Below are positions 36,787-47,643 of a stretch of DNA of 64,000 nucleotides, one piece after another. Origin of the DNA: JAFMDF01 sp965222705 (GTDB lineage Bacteria > Bacteroidota > Bacteroidia > Chitinophagales > Saprospiraceae); the NCBI GenBank assembly GCA_965222705.1, contig CBDCUO010000017.1, positions 1-64,000 on the forward strand, in the 5' to 3' direction. Both the position numbers and the translations under genes were made by a program. Below the pieces are notes generated by a model. That model was not told the DNA's origin. It saw only the letters and a program-made list of their open reading frames with translations, and ran no database searches. How positions within the stretch are numbered: position 1 is the stretch's first letter; every line of letters begins with the position of its first letter.

Positions 36787-39700
36787 ATGAAAAATTCGCT
36801 AAAGGCTTTGGATTCAAAAATTATTTTTGTAATCCTGCTATTTTTCGCATCTTCCACCCTTTTGGAAGCTTCTTTTTTTCAAAAAACATTTTCAGATTTC
36901 CACAAATCAGTCAAATCTGAAATAACACTGAATGCGCTAATATTTTCCGACAGCAGAAATTGTGGGTCAGTAAACGTTGCGCCAGATGTTGCTCCTTGCT
37001 CTGGAACTGCCGGAACGATTGGAGGCAATGTTTTTGAAGATGCAGACTTTGATGGCGTAGATGCTGGCAGTAGTGAAGCAGGCGTTGCGGGAATCATTGT
37101 AAAAATTTATAATAATTCAGGGAACTTAGTAGCTACTACTACGACCGACGCCGAAGGGGATTACCTGTTTGCAAGCCTTTCCGATGCCAATTATCGAATA
37201 GAATTTCAATTGCCTGATGCCATCCAGTGTTGGGCAAAGCCAAGCGTTGCGGGAACAGGTAATAATACAACTGTGCAAGTTGTTGCCCCCGGAGATTGCG
37301 CCAATTTAGGGGTGGCAGATGTAGCCTCTTTTTGTGGAACAAACCCGTTATTAGCAACGACCTGTTTCCTTAGCGGAGAGCCATTGGGAGGAGGCAGTTC
37401 GGGCGAAGGGGATGTTTTGGTAAGCTATCCTTACACCAGCTCTACTTCTGCAGATATATCAAAAGTAGCGATTAACAAACAAATAGGAACTGCTTGGGGT
37501 TTAGCTTATGACAAAATTAATCAGGATTTTTATACAGGTGCGATGCTCAAGAGACATGCCGGATTTGGACCGCTTGGAATAGACGGCATTTATAGAATAA
37601 ACTATAGCGACCCCAGCAAACCATTGATTGACAATTGGTTAAAATTGTCCGACTTAGGTGTTGATGCTGGCACAAACCCTCGTACAGATACCTTGCCTGC
37701 TAGTGCTTCCGGAAGTAGCGTGGACGATGAGGCCTTTTCTCAAGTTGGGAAAAATAGGCATAGGTGATGTGGATTTATCCGAGGATGGAAGTACGCTTTA
37801 TGTAATGAATTTAAACAATAATGGCTCTTTGGTCATTATTGATGTCACTTCAAAAACTTTAGTTAAAGAAGTTAAAATAGCTAATCCCGGTTGTGGAAGT
37901 GACTCAGATGTACGCCCCTGGGCAATTGACTATCATGAGGGGGAAATATATATCGGCCTCGTATGTAGCGGGCAAGCTGCTGGAGCTTCAGATTTAAAAT
38001 TCTTTGTACTAAAATTGGACGGAGACAAATTTGTCCCCGTTTTTTACCGAAAGCCTTAACTACCCTAAGGGCTTTGTACACTATACTTATAACCTGCCCG
38101 ACCCACCAATGATTTGTAGCAATTGGGAAACCTGGACAGATGATTTTAATGAACTGCACATAGCGGGTTATTCTCTCCTTTATCCAAGATGGTGTCGTCC
38201 ACAAGCAGTCCTTTCGGATATAGAATTCGATCTTGATGGCTCTATGATTTTGGCATTCATGGATAGAACTGGGCATCAGACTGGCTACCTCCAATACGAT
38301 GTAGCAAATACCGTTCGTGGCAATGGATATGTAGGGGGAGATATTTTAAGGGTTCATAATAACAAGGGCACTTTTGAATTGGAAAATGCAGGTACAACCA
38401 GTGCAGGTGGAGGCTGTGGGGCGAATGGGCAAGGGCCTGGCGGTGGCGAATATTATTGCGGAGAAGCACTCGTTGGTTTTCATGAAGAAACTTCATTAGG
38501 GGCATTAGCATTATCCGTATCTGACAGTTTAGTAGCTCTGAATGTAATGGATCCTACTACAATTTTTACTGGTGGAACAGCTTGGTTAGATAATAATACA
38601 GGGGATACGACAGGGGTTATAGAGCTCTACAACTCCGGTACTTCTGGAGGGGCACCTGATATCGGCACCTTTGGAAAAGCTGCTGGCTTAGGCGATCTGG
38701 AATTAGTATGCGAACCTGCTCCTATCGAAATTGGCAATTATGTCTGGGCTGACCTAAATGCCAATGGTATCCAAGGCCCCTCTGAAAAAGGTATTGATGG
38801 AATCACTGTCGAATTGGTGAAAAATAATGCTGTCGTAGCAACCACCGTAACCGCCAACGGTGGGCAATATTACTTTAGCAAGGACGGTGCAACTAACCAA
38901 ACATGGACGACTTCGGGAGCCAAAGTCCTCCCCAATATGGGTTATACCATCCGAATAGCGACCAATCAGTTCTCTGGAAAAGGAATTAAATTGGTAAAAC
39001 CCAATATGCCCTCCGATGTTAATACTTATCTAAGGGATAATGATGGTACAGTAAATGGGAATTACGCTGAAGTGTCCTTTACCACTGGCCGTTCAGGCTG
39101 CATGGCACATGAATACGATTTTGGAATTGCGCCAACATTATGCCTTGGAAACCTGGTTTGGGAAGATTTAAACAATAATGGCTTAAAAGACAAAACCGAG
39201 AAAGGTCTTTCCAATATGGAGGTCATTCTTTATACTCCTGGAGCTGATGGAATAAAAGGCAATGCAGATGATGTAGAAATGAGTAGAGATACGACGGACA
39301 TGGCGGGCAATTACTTATTTACCGGCTTATGTGGTGGTGATTATTATGTCAAGCTCAATGCTGGTAGCGATATGCACAGTTCTACCGGAGAAGGTCCGGA
39401 AGGAATAGCCACTCGAACATTTGAACCTGCTGCGGATCCAGATAATGATATAGATAATCAGGATGATGGCACCCAAATGGGTACAATGGTAATGAGTGGC
39501 TTAATTACATTGGCCCTAGATTCCGAGCCGACTAACGACGCTGATTTAGACAGCAATAGTAATACGACCGTGGACTTTGGACTATTTAAGTTGCTTAGTT
39601 TGGGCAATAAAGTCTGGAACGACAGAAATAATAATGGACTATTTGATACAAATGAAAAAGGAGTTAATAATGTAGAAGTAATCCTTTATGAGCCAGGGAC

Positions 39701-42700
39701 TGACGGAAAAAGAAACACTGCAGATGATGTAGAAGTTGCCCGAAAAAGAACCAATATCAATGGCTGTTATATGTTTGACAACCTATTCCCTGGAGAGTAT
39801 TGGGTTAAGCTCAATGGTACTCCTCAAGGATTTGTCAGCTCGGACGGAAATGGACATCAATATACCGGTACAGGCGTCTATGAACCAGGTGCTAGCCCCG
39901 AAATAAATAATGATGCAGATGATAATGGCGCCCAAATGGGTACAATGGTCATTAGTGAAATGGTAAAATTGGTACTCTATGAAGAGCCAATGGATGATGC
40001 GGATGCCTTCAATTTTACTAATACAACCGTTGATTTTGCATTATTTCCCAAAAACCAAATAATGCTTTTTGACCCCTGCAATTGCTTAGGGAATGAGTCC
40101 AGCCCAGGCGCAGGAGACGGGCAATTTAGCGACCGCATTATTATCCTCTCCAGCATTTCTGGTGAAACCTGGACTCTAAAATCGGCAAACGGTTTATACA
40201 GTCCCAATAGCCCTGCCCCTCCTAGTGCTCCAAGTCCAATTGCTTTAGGAACCAAAGCCCAAGAAGAGGGAATGGAAAATGGCTTTTTCAAATATGTTAT
40301 GGATGTAAGGCATATTGACGGCACTGGCTATTCCGCTTGTTTTACGAATGGCACTGATATTTTAAATGTTGCCAATAATTGTGAGTCTGACAAAGATTGT
40401 AATTTTAATATTGTAGCCGGTCCCAATAGTACTCCAACGCCTAAACTTGACCCCTGTGCCCAAAATTTCATCCTTGGTGTTAATGGTATTCCTAAAATAG
40501 ATACTTTAAAATGCTGTGATGATAAATCAACTTTTGCAGATGATGGGTCAAAGGATGGTCTATACTTAGATACCACCGCCAGAACGGATGTTTATACCAT
40601 TTGCGCACAAAATCAATGGCAATACCTCCAATTTAATTTCGCTGAATTTGGATTGTCAGAAGGGGATACGCTCTATGTTTATGATGGAAAAGACAATACG
40701 GCTCCTTTAATTGGCAAATTCAGCGGAGCGGGCGTAAGTCAAACCGGCGGATGGGTAAGTTCTAATTGTGATCCCGCCATTAATGCTAGTGCTTGTCTAA
40801 CTTTTGAACTAAAAACCAATGGGGATAATAGAAAAGATATTGGTTGGAATGGCAAATTTGAATGTAAAGAAAGAGACATTCAACTTAGCCCTCCCAATGA
40901 TTTAAGCGCAAAATTAGCTTGTGAAGAACTTTATAAAACATTTACCATTCAACCAGCTGTTGTCAAAACAGCATGCGGAACAGTACAGGACACCCAATTT
41001 ATAAGAATTTATGACGCACAAGGTAAGCTATGCAAAGATACTTGTCTAGGGGGTACGGAAACAATGGACGAGGCTTTCGCTATTGGTCAATACCGAATAG
41101 AATATAAATTAAAAAAAGATACTATAAAAACTACTGAAGCAATCATTACAGTACAAGGAGCCACGCTGGTCTGCAATGATATAGTTAATATTCCTTTAGG
41201 AGACGCTTGCGCAATAATGATTGAACCAGACATGTTGCTGGAAGCCCTCTGCGACACCATTACAGACTCCCTCTATTATTTTATTACCCTAAAAGGCTTA
41301 GATAAAAAGGGAGACGAAAAAATCATCGCTTCGGGTGGTGGAAAAGGTGGAAATTACCCAATGGTTATGGCTTCTATGATAGATATCTGTAGCAGTTCCT
41401 TAACCGCTGAAATTGAAAAACGCTATTACGATGATTTGAATCTCCACTTCTGCAATAATGGTGTACAAAAAGTAAGTTGTGCTATACAAATAAATATTTC
41501 TGACCAAAGCGCTCCTTGGTTTACCAATATAACCCGAGATACGTTCAAAGTTTGCCATATTGACCTAACCGAAAAAGGACTTGGATTAAGCCCTCCTAAA
41601 GCTGTTGATAACTGTGATAGTGTCGCCGTGTCTTTTCTTGAGGCAAAACTCGTGGACGATGGCAAAGTATGTGATACTAGTAGAGCAGAAGTAACCTGGG
41701 AAGCTGTTGATTTATGCGGAAATGTAAGTACAGTTACGCAACCCGTTGTTTTTATTCGCTCAACTATGGAGGATATTGTAAAAGCACCAAACACGCTTCT
41801 AAGCTGTGAAAAAGATACCAAAACAACTTTTAGTGATTTTGAAACAACGGGCATTCCTGGAATCAAAATAGGGAAAATAAAAAATGGCATCTTAATCCCT
41901 TCTGATACCATTCCCCTAAATACCGACACTTATGTCTGTGGATATATTTTACAAAAGCGAGATATTGAATTGGAAGGGGATTGTGGTGTCAAATTATTTC
42001 GCTATTGGGACATTTTAGATTGGTGTTCGCCCAATAATGGACCGCTCAGACTGGATACTCAGTTGGTAGAATTAAGGGACATAACCCCGCCCGCATTTGT
42101 CCTGAACGAAATTCCAGCTACGGATATAGCATTGGATCATCATTCTTGCACCTACGACATCACCAAATTGGCTGGACCTGCTGCAACCGATAACTGCTCT
42201 ATTCCTACCGTGAGATTAGATCAAGTGTCCCGAATTGAAGACGGTGAAAAATGGGAAATTGATTACACAGATTTAGAATGTGACTCTTTCTGCTTACGAT
42301 GGGTCGCCGAAGATATTTGTCACGAGCAACGCGTCAATGATACCATTTATCAGATTGTGATTATTAAAGACCTAACCAAACCAGGGGCTGTCTGTGTAGA
42401 TCAATTGCATGTATCTATCGGCAATGAAGCTACCAAAATTCACTATACAGATATTAATGCAGGCAGCTCTGATGCCTGTGGAATTGATAAATACGAGGTA
42501 AGTCGAGATGAAAACGACTGGGCAGAGGAAGTTTTCATCAATTGCGAGGATGTCCACAGAAACATTAAGGTTTACCTCAGAGTGACTGACGCCAAAGGCA
42601 ATCAGAATACTTGCTGGACAATCATCATTCCCGAAGATAAAATTGCTCCGATTTGTAGCGACCTGCCGGCTGCTAGCCAAACCTGCAACAAAGACCATAC

Positions 42701-45212
42701 TGACAATTACGGGTCTAGCACAGATCGTAATGAAAATGGCCATATGGACGCTGCTGAATGGACTGATATGACTACAGAGCAAGCCACTTTTTACAATAAA
42801 AAATTTGGCGACCCAATCTGTTCAGACAATCTAAGCTGTGGAGCCTTAAACCTTCAGCAGCAGTATCAATTAATCAGCTGGCCTTGTGGAATGATCAATA
42901 TTAAGCGCCGTTTTAGGGCAATTGATTGGGATAATGAAGGTAATGTATCCAATTGGGCAGAGCAAAAAATAACCGTTGAATACAAAGCCAACTGGAAGGT
43001 CATTATACCTGCTGATTGGGCAGGCGATTGTGCAGAAGAAATCCCCACTTCTGATGTGCAAATTTTTAATGGCACCTGCGATTTAATGGCTTCCGAAATG
43101 GACGAACAAATCTTCGTAACCCAAGAAGATGCCTGTCTAAAAATCGTTCGCACCTTCACGTTAATTAACTGGTGTAAATACGATGTCAATAAACCAGCCG
43201 TCACCATTCTAAGAAATGAAGACAATCATGGCTTTGCAACTCACGAACAAATAATTCATGCCAGCGATTCCGTCAATGGTGTCCCTTTAGCAGAAATTGG
43301 AAAAATAAAATATGTACAAGTATTAAAAATAAGGGACTCAAAAGCTCCTTTAGTAACGATTGAAGAGCCAGATGGCTGCCTCAATGAAAGTTGTAGAGAG
43401 CTAAAAACCTGGACAGCATCCGCTGAAGATTGTTCACCAAAAGAAGGCTTTATTTGGACTGGAAGGCTGTATGAAGAAGGCGTGCTGGTAGCAGAAGTCT
43501 CTTCTAATATCCTTAGCTATAACGTGAAGGCGAAAGACCATTACAAAGCAGAATTTTGGGTTTCTGATGGTTGTGGCAACTCGGGAGGAGCAGAAACACC
43601 GGGGCGATTTTTCTGGGATTGTAAAAAACCAACCCCCTACTGTTTGCATGGCGTAGCCACTTCCTTAATGCCCGGCGGTATGGTTCAGGTCTGGGCAACG
43701 GACCTCAATCAAGGCAGCAGTGACAATTGTGCACCCAAAAGCAAATTGCGTTTTAGAATTTGGCACAACTCTTTGGGGGCAGCACCTACTTCTCTACCTG
43801 AAGTATTGGATTTGCCTGAAAACATTACTTTCACTTGTGCTTATTTGGGCTATCAGGATGTGAATATTTATGTCATTGACGAAGAAGATAATTGGGATTA
43901 TTGTGAAACTTATGTACTCATACAAGACAATACTAAAGCTTGTGAAAATACAGAAATGCCAGCGGGAATGGCCTCCATTTCTGGTATTATCGCCGACTGG
44001 AATGGGAATCCGGTAGAAAGCGTTCAAACCGAAGTATCCAATTCTGCTTCAAGTTTAGGTGCAATGATGACCAAGGAAGACGGGCGCTATGATTTTGAAC
44101 TTACAATGTATCAGGATTATGTTATTTATCCCGAAAAGGATATTCATCCATTAAATGGCGTGAGTACGTACGACCTAGTATTAATGACTAAGCATATTTT
44201 AGGTCTTAGCAGCTTTGATAGTCCTTACCAATGGATTGCAGCAGATATTAATCAGTCAGGAACGATTACTACTTATGATTTGGTGCAATTAAGAAAACTG
44301 ATTTTGGCCATTGATGAAAATTTCCAAAATAATACCAGTTGGCGTTTTGTAGAAGCAGCCTATCCATTTACAACAGATAATCCTTTATCGGAAAACTTCC
44401 CGAAAGCAGGGCAAGTTTCCAATCTTTCTCATAATATGAAAATGGATTTTGTAGCGGTAAAAATTGGCGATGTCAACGGCAATGCCCAGGCAAATAGATT
44501 CGTGAATTCGGAAGTGAGAAGTACTCCTCAAGTGTTCGAAATAAATGTCGAAGATATGGATACAAAAGCGGGTGCAACTTATACCGTGACTTTCTCTACT
44601 CATCAATTGGACAAAATACAAGGCTATCAATTTACCTTGGCTTACCAGGACTTAAAACTGGAAAACCTAACCAGCCAATTGATAGGCATAGAACACTTTG
44701 GATTACACAAATTAAATGAAAATTATATAACCACTAGTTGGAATCATTCAACCTCCCAACAATTGAATAGTCCACCGTCTGAAATGGATAAAACACAAAG
44801 CTTGTTTTCTATCAAATTCGAGGCACTTCACAGCGACAAATTAAGTCGGCAATTAGCCTTGCTTGATCGCCCAACCCCTATAGAAGCTTACGATAAAGAC
44901 GGCAATATCATGGAGGTTCGGCTAAAGTTTGAAGCACAAAATCAACGCAAAACATTCGAGCTTTATCAAAACCAACCCAACCCATTTGATCGATCCACCA
45001 ACATTGACTTCTACTTACCTGAAGATAGCGAAGTCGTGTTAAGTCTGAAAGATGAAATGGGCCGACTATTAAAGGAAATCAAAGAAGACAGACGTGCCGG
45101 AAAACAGCGATTTCAGTTAAATGATTTGGAGCAGTTGCCCAAAGGAATCATCTATTACCAGATTAGCACAAAATTTGGCACGAAGGTAAGTAAAATGTTG
45201 CGATTGGATTAA
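36787..45212 (+). CDS. Giant T9SS-exported SdrD-B/CUB/HYR/dockerin/cohesin-like protein (about 2807 aa), two frameshifts
   Basis: The largest protein of the island. ATG 36787 gives a signal-like helix (IIFVILLFFASSTLLEA). Then come an SdrD-B domain (about residues 73-141), a propeller-like region (about 180-640, including DVDLSEDGSTLYVMN), three more SdrD-B domains (about 640-1088; GNYVWADLNANG, GNLVWEDLNNNG, GNKVWNDRNNNG) and a CUB-like domain (about 1234-1361). A CND-like module, HYR/Ig-like modules (about 1570-2380) and the shared C-terminal cassette with dockerin (DINQSGTITTYD), cohesin-like and T9SS type A domain (LYQNQPNPF) follow. The frame changes at 37750-37754 (five A where four fit) and 38040-38045 (six T where five fit). 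Both are single extra bases, and the protein reads through sensibly after correction. The HYR block is nearly the same as in the 60268 protein. Confidence 0.82.
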
Positions 45213-45219
45213 ATATGAT

Positions 45220-45253
45220 GAACAGCCTCCATTTTAAGAGGCTGTTCTTTTTT
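45220..45253 (+). terminator. Rho-independent terminator of the 36787 giant
   Basis: GAACAGCCTC (45220-45229) pairs perfectly with GAGGCTGTTC (45238-45247) around an 8-base loop and is followed by six T. It lies 8 bp after the stop codon. Confidence 0.95.
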
Positions 45254-45290
45254 CGTATAATAGGCTTTTGTCTATTGCCAAATTATTTTT

Positions 45291-47063
45291 TCAATTTCCT
45301 TGCTTCACCACTTTTGCAACCATCCTCAAATCCCCAGCCCTCCACTCTATCAAATAAACGCCATTCTCATAAACAGACAAATCAATTGGAATAGAAGTAG
45401 CTGAGCCAGCAACGCTTAGGTCCAATTGTTTTATTTTTCTACCGTAAAAATCAAATATTGAAAGTATTTGTCGTCCTTCTTCTTCAGGAACTTGTATATG
45501 GAATTGCCCATTGGTTGGATTAGGAAAAACACTAACTTTGGAAGTTAAAAGACCAGATGAAGTTTTATTTCTATCTTTTCCAGGTGTTATTATGGAAGTA
45601 AATTCCGCTCCACAAGTCCAAGTAGCAGTAACTTTTTCGGGAGTCAAGTCATATAATGACAGGCAATCGTAATTAGGGAAATTCATGCAGTAAAAAAGAC
45701 CGTCTTCAAAATACAAAGTCCCCGTCGTGGCGGTTTCAATAAAAACAAAACTATAAGGTCCCAAGTCATAAACGTTAATCACCTCTCCTTCACAATTAGT
45801 TGGATCAACGAGGTCAGACAGCCAGGGAAATTCCTCGAAGATCGCCTTGGAACCATCCGTTCGTTCACAAGTTTGTTGGCAAATTTCTATGTTTGGAAAA
45901 AAAGCATTGGTATAATCAATACCATTCACTGTAAAGTTGAGGCAACCACTCACATAAGCACACTTTCCACCAACAATAGCCACTCCCATAAGGGCTTCGC
46001 ACAGTCCAAAGTCCACTCCTTGTACATCTGTGCAAGGCTCCGCCATATCGCCACCCCCGCAATCCCTTGTTCTTAGCCATTTGGTTTCTAGCTTAATCGA
46101 TCCGTCAAAGAATTTTTCACACTGATTAAATCCCGCTATGCCCCCTTCTAAACAGAAAGTTTCGGAAGAGGTGCAATTTAGTACCGTTGTAATCGCATCT
46201 GTGCAAGTAGTATTATCTCCAAAAGCAACCAAATAAGACTGTCCTTCGAATGAATAAAGAGCTACTTCGCTGATACATTGGTCGCATAAATCAGGACCCA
46301 GATCAAAATTCTCCAAAGCCGTACAGGGAGGAGGGCATTTATCTCGATCAACAATAGCTACTCCAGCACAAGTCGCCGCACAAGCCGTTTCGTAGGTGTT
46401 GCCATCTTCGCCGCAGACGGGTGTAAAATCAACCGGACAATCACAGTCACATTCAGGTGACCAGATGAGGTTTTCTGATGTTAAATGATCCAATATGGCA
46501 GGGTCACAAGCTACTTCGGGATTGACAAAACCGAAAAAGCAAATTTCTTCACCATTGCAATCATAAACCGAATTGGGTGCATCTACACAAGCACAAAGCG
46601 TTGAAACATAGATGATTGGCTCGCCATTGAATTCAAAGCTATAAATATTACCCGTACAATCCTCTTCTAAAAATTCTTGTAACCATTCTTGCTCCAAGGG
46701 GTTTTCACAAACATTTCGCTCTTTATTGCAATCCCATATAGGAGTGGCATGCTCCGACGTTAGGCCATAAGCGGCCAGGCAATCCATACCATTGATTTCT
46801 CGGCAATAAAATCGGCCATCTTGAAAGTAAAGTTCATTTCCTTTTTCAGCACAATCTCCTTCTTTTTCAATATAAACAAAAGTAAATATGCCCGATTGAT
46901 AAGCAGTAATGGTTTTGTTTTCACAGCAATTGGCAGTATTGATAATATCCGTTAGCCAGGGAAAATCAGCAAAATCAGTTTGTCCGAAAAGGGGCTCAAT
47001 AAAAGCAAAAAAACAAATAACTAAGTAAGTAAAAAATTTAAGATAACAGGTAGGTTTCTTCAT
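45291..47063 (-). CDS. Cys-rich T9SS-exported protein with Kazal-like domain (590 aa)
   Basis: A predicted exported protein with a signal peptide 1-28 (ending EPLFGQ). A Cys module of about 85 residues (FPWLTDIINTANCCENKTI ... DGRFYCREI ... DCLAAYGLT ... IWDC) recurs near residues 405-485 (FPWLSDLVDPTNCEGEVI ... DGLFYCMNF ... DCLSLYDLT ... TWTC). Two more divergent copies lie between them. A Kazal-type inhibitor-like motif (CPVDFTPVCGEDGNTYETAC) is at about residues 205-245, and a Cys block with CEALMGVAIVGGKC follows. The T9SS type A domain (VSVFPNPTNGQFHIQVP ... GVYLIEWRAG) ends it. It has no dockerin or cohesin-like part, so it is a neighbour of the giants and not a member. Protease inhibition is possible but unproven. 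Confidence 0.82.
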   Translation of the reverse strand: MKKPTCYLKFFTYLVICFFAFIEPLFGQTDFADFPWLTDIINTANCCENKTITAYQSGIFTFVYIEKEGDCAEKGNELYFQDGRFYCREINGMDCLAAYGLTSEHATPIWDCNKERNVCENPLEQEWLQEFLEEDCTGNIYSFEFNGEPIIYVSTLCACVDAPNSVYDCNGEEICFFGFVNPEVACDPAILDHLTSENLIWSPECDCDCPVDFTPVCGEDGNTYETACAATCAGVAIVDRDKCPPPCTALENFDLGPDLCDQCISEVALYSFEGQSYLVAFGDNTTCTDAITTVLNCTSSETFCLEGGIAGFNQCEKFFDGSIKLETKWLRTRDCGGGDMAEPCTDVQGVDFGLCEALMGVAIVGGKCAYVSGCLNFTVNGIDYTNAFFPNIEICQQTCERTDGSKAIFEEFPWLSDLVDPTNCEGEVINVYDLGPYSFVFIETATTGTLYFEDGLFYCMNFPNYDCLSLYDLTPEKVTATWTCGAEFTSIITPGKDRNKTSSGLLTSKVSVFPNPTNGQFHIQVPEEEGRQILSIFDFYGRKIKQLDLSVAGSATSIPIDLSVYENGVYLIEWRAGDLRMVAKVVKQGN

Positions 47064-47643
47064 GGTATTTTTGGTTAAAACGAGATAGAAACAAAGTGCG
47101 CACTTTGCATATCTCTGTATAGGTGAACAATTTAAAATCAGTGGTGATATTAGCCATATATGGCTGAAAAAAACACTCTTTGATCTAATATGTTTGATAA
47201 ATGGCTGACAGACAATTATTTTATTCGTTTACATCAAATGCAAAAAACCGATCAAGACTTGATTGTCATTGATCGGTTCAGTCATTAACACACTTATTTG
47301 TTTCCAATAAACCATTAAGTTCTTTTTAGGCTCATCTGCATGGAGCAAATTTTTTTTCTTCTTTGACAAATTGTGTGGAATAAAGCCATCTAAAAGGACG
47401 AGAACTATGAAGGACGAGCATTTTAAATGGCTTTATTCCTCCATAACACAATTTTTGTCGAAGAACCATTTTTTTAACGCGAAACGCAAACATATTGCAA
47501 GTTCTAGTCTGCAAGCCAGAACATTTAGCCTAGTAGATTTTAAAAGTAGTCACGCTGTAGCCGAAGCCACAGCGCAACTCCATCTTCTACGTTACTTAAA
47601 TATATTTTCCTAGTAATAATTCTAATAATAGTGCAGGCGCATT
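47064..47643. other. Intergenic region with a foldback element
   Basis: 580 bp between two leftward genes. It contains the foldback at 47359-47465 and otherwise no gene. Short ORFs here run through the foldback and have no signal of coding use. Confidence 0.5.
47359..47465. repeat. Long foldback (inverted repeat) element
   Basis: Left arm 47359-47395 and right arm 47421-47465 are inverted copies with a few gaps. The core GGAATAAAGCCAT (47377-47389) pairs exactly with ATGGCTTTATTCC (47427-47439), and GACAAA..TTGTGT pairs with ACACAATTTTTGTC. The 25-base centre has two GGACGAG copies. It looks like a MITE-type foldback; it lacks a T-run and is 180 bp from the 47644 stop, so it is unlikely to be that gene's terminator. 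Confidence 0.6.

Noticed and set aside
47371..47613. 80-codon rightward frame
   Set aside because: It reads through the foldback at 47359-47465 and has no signal, motif or supported start.
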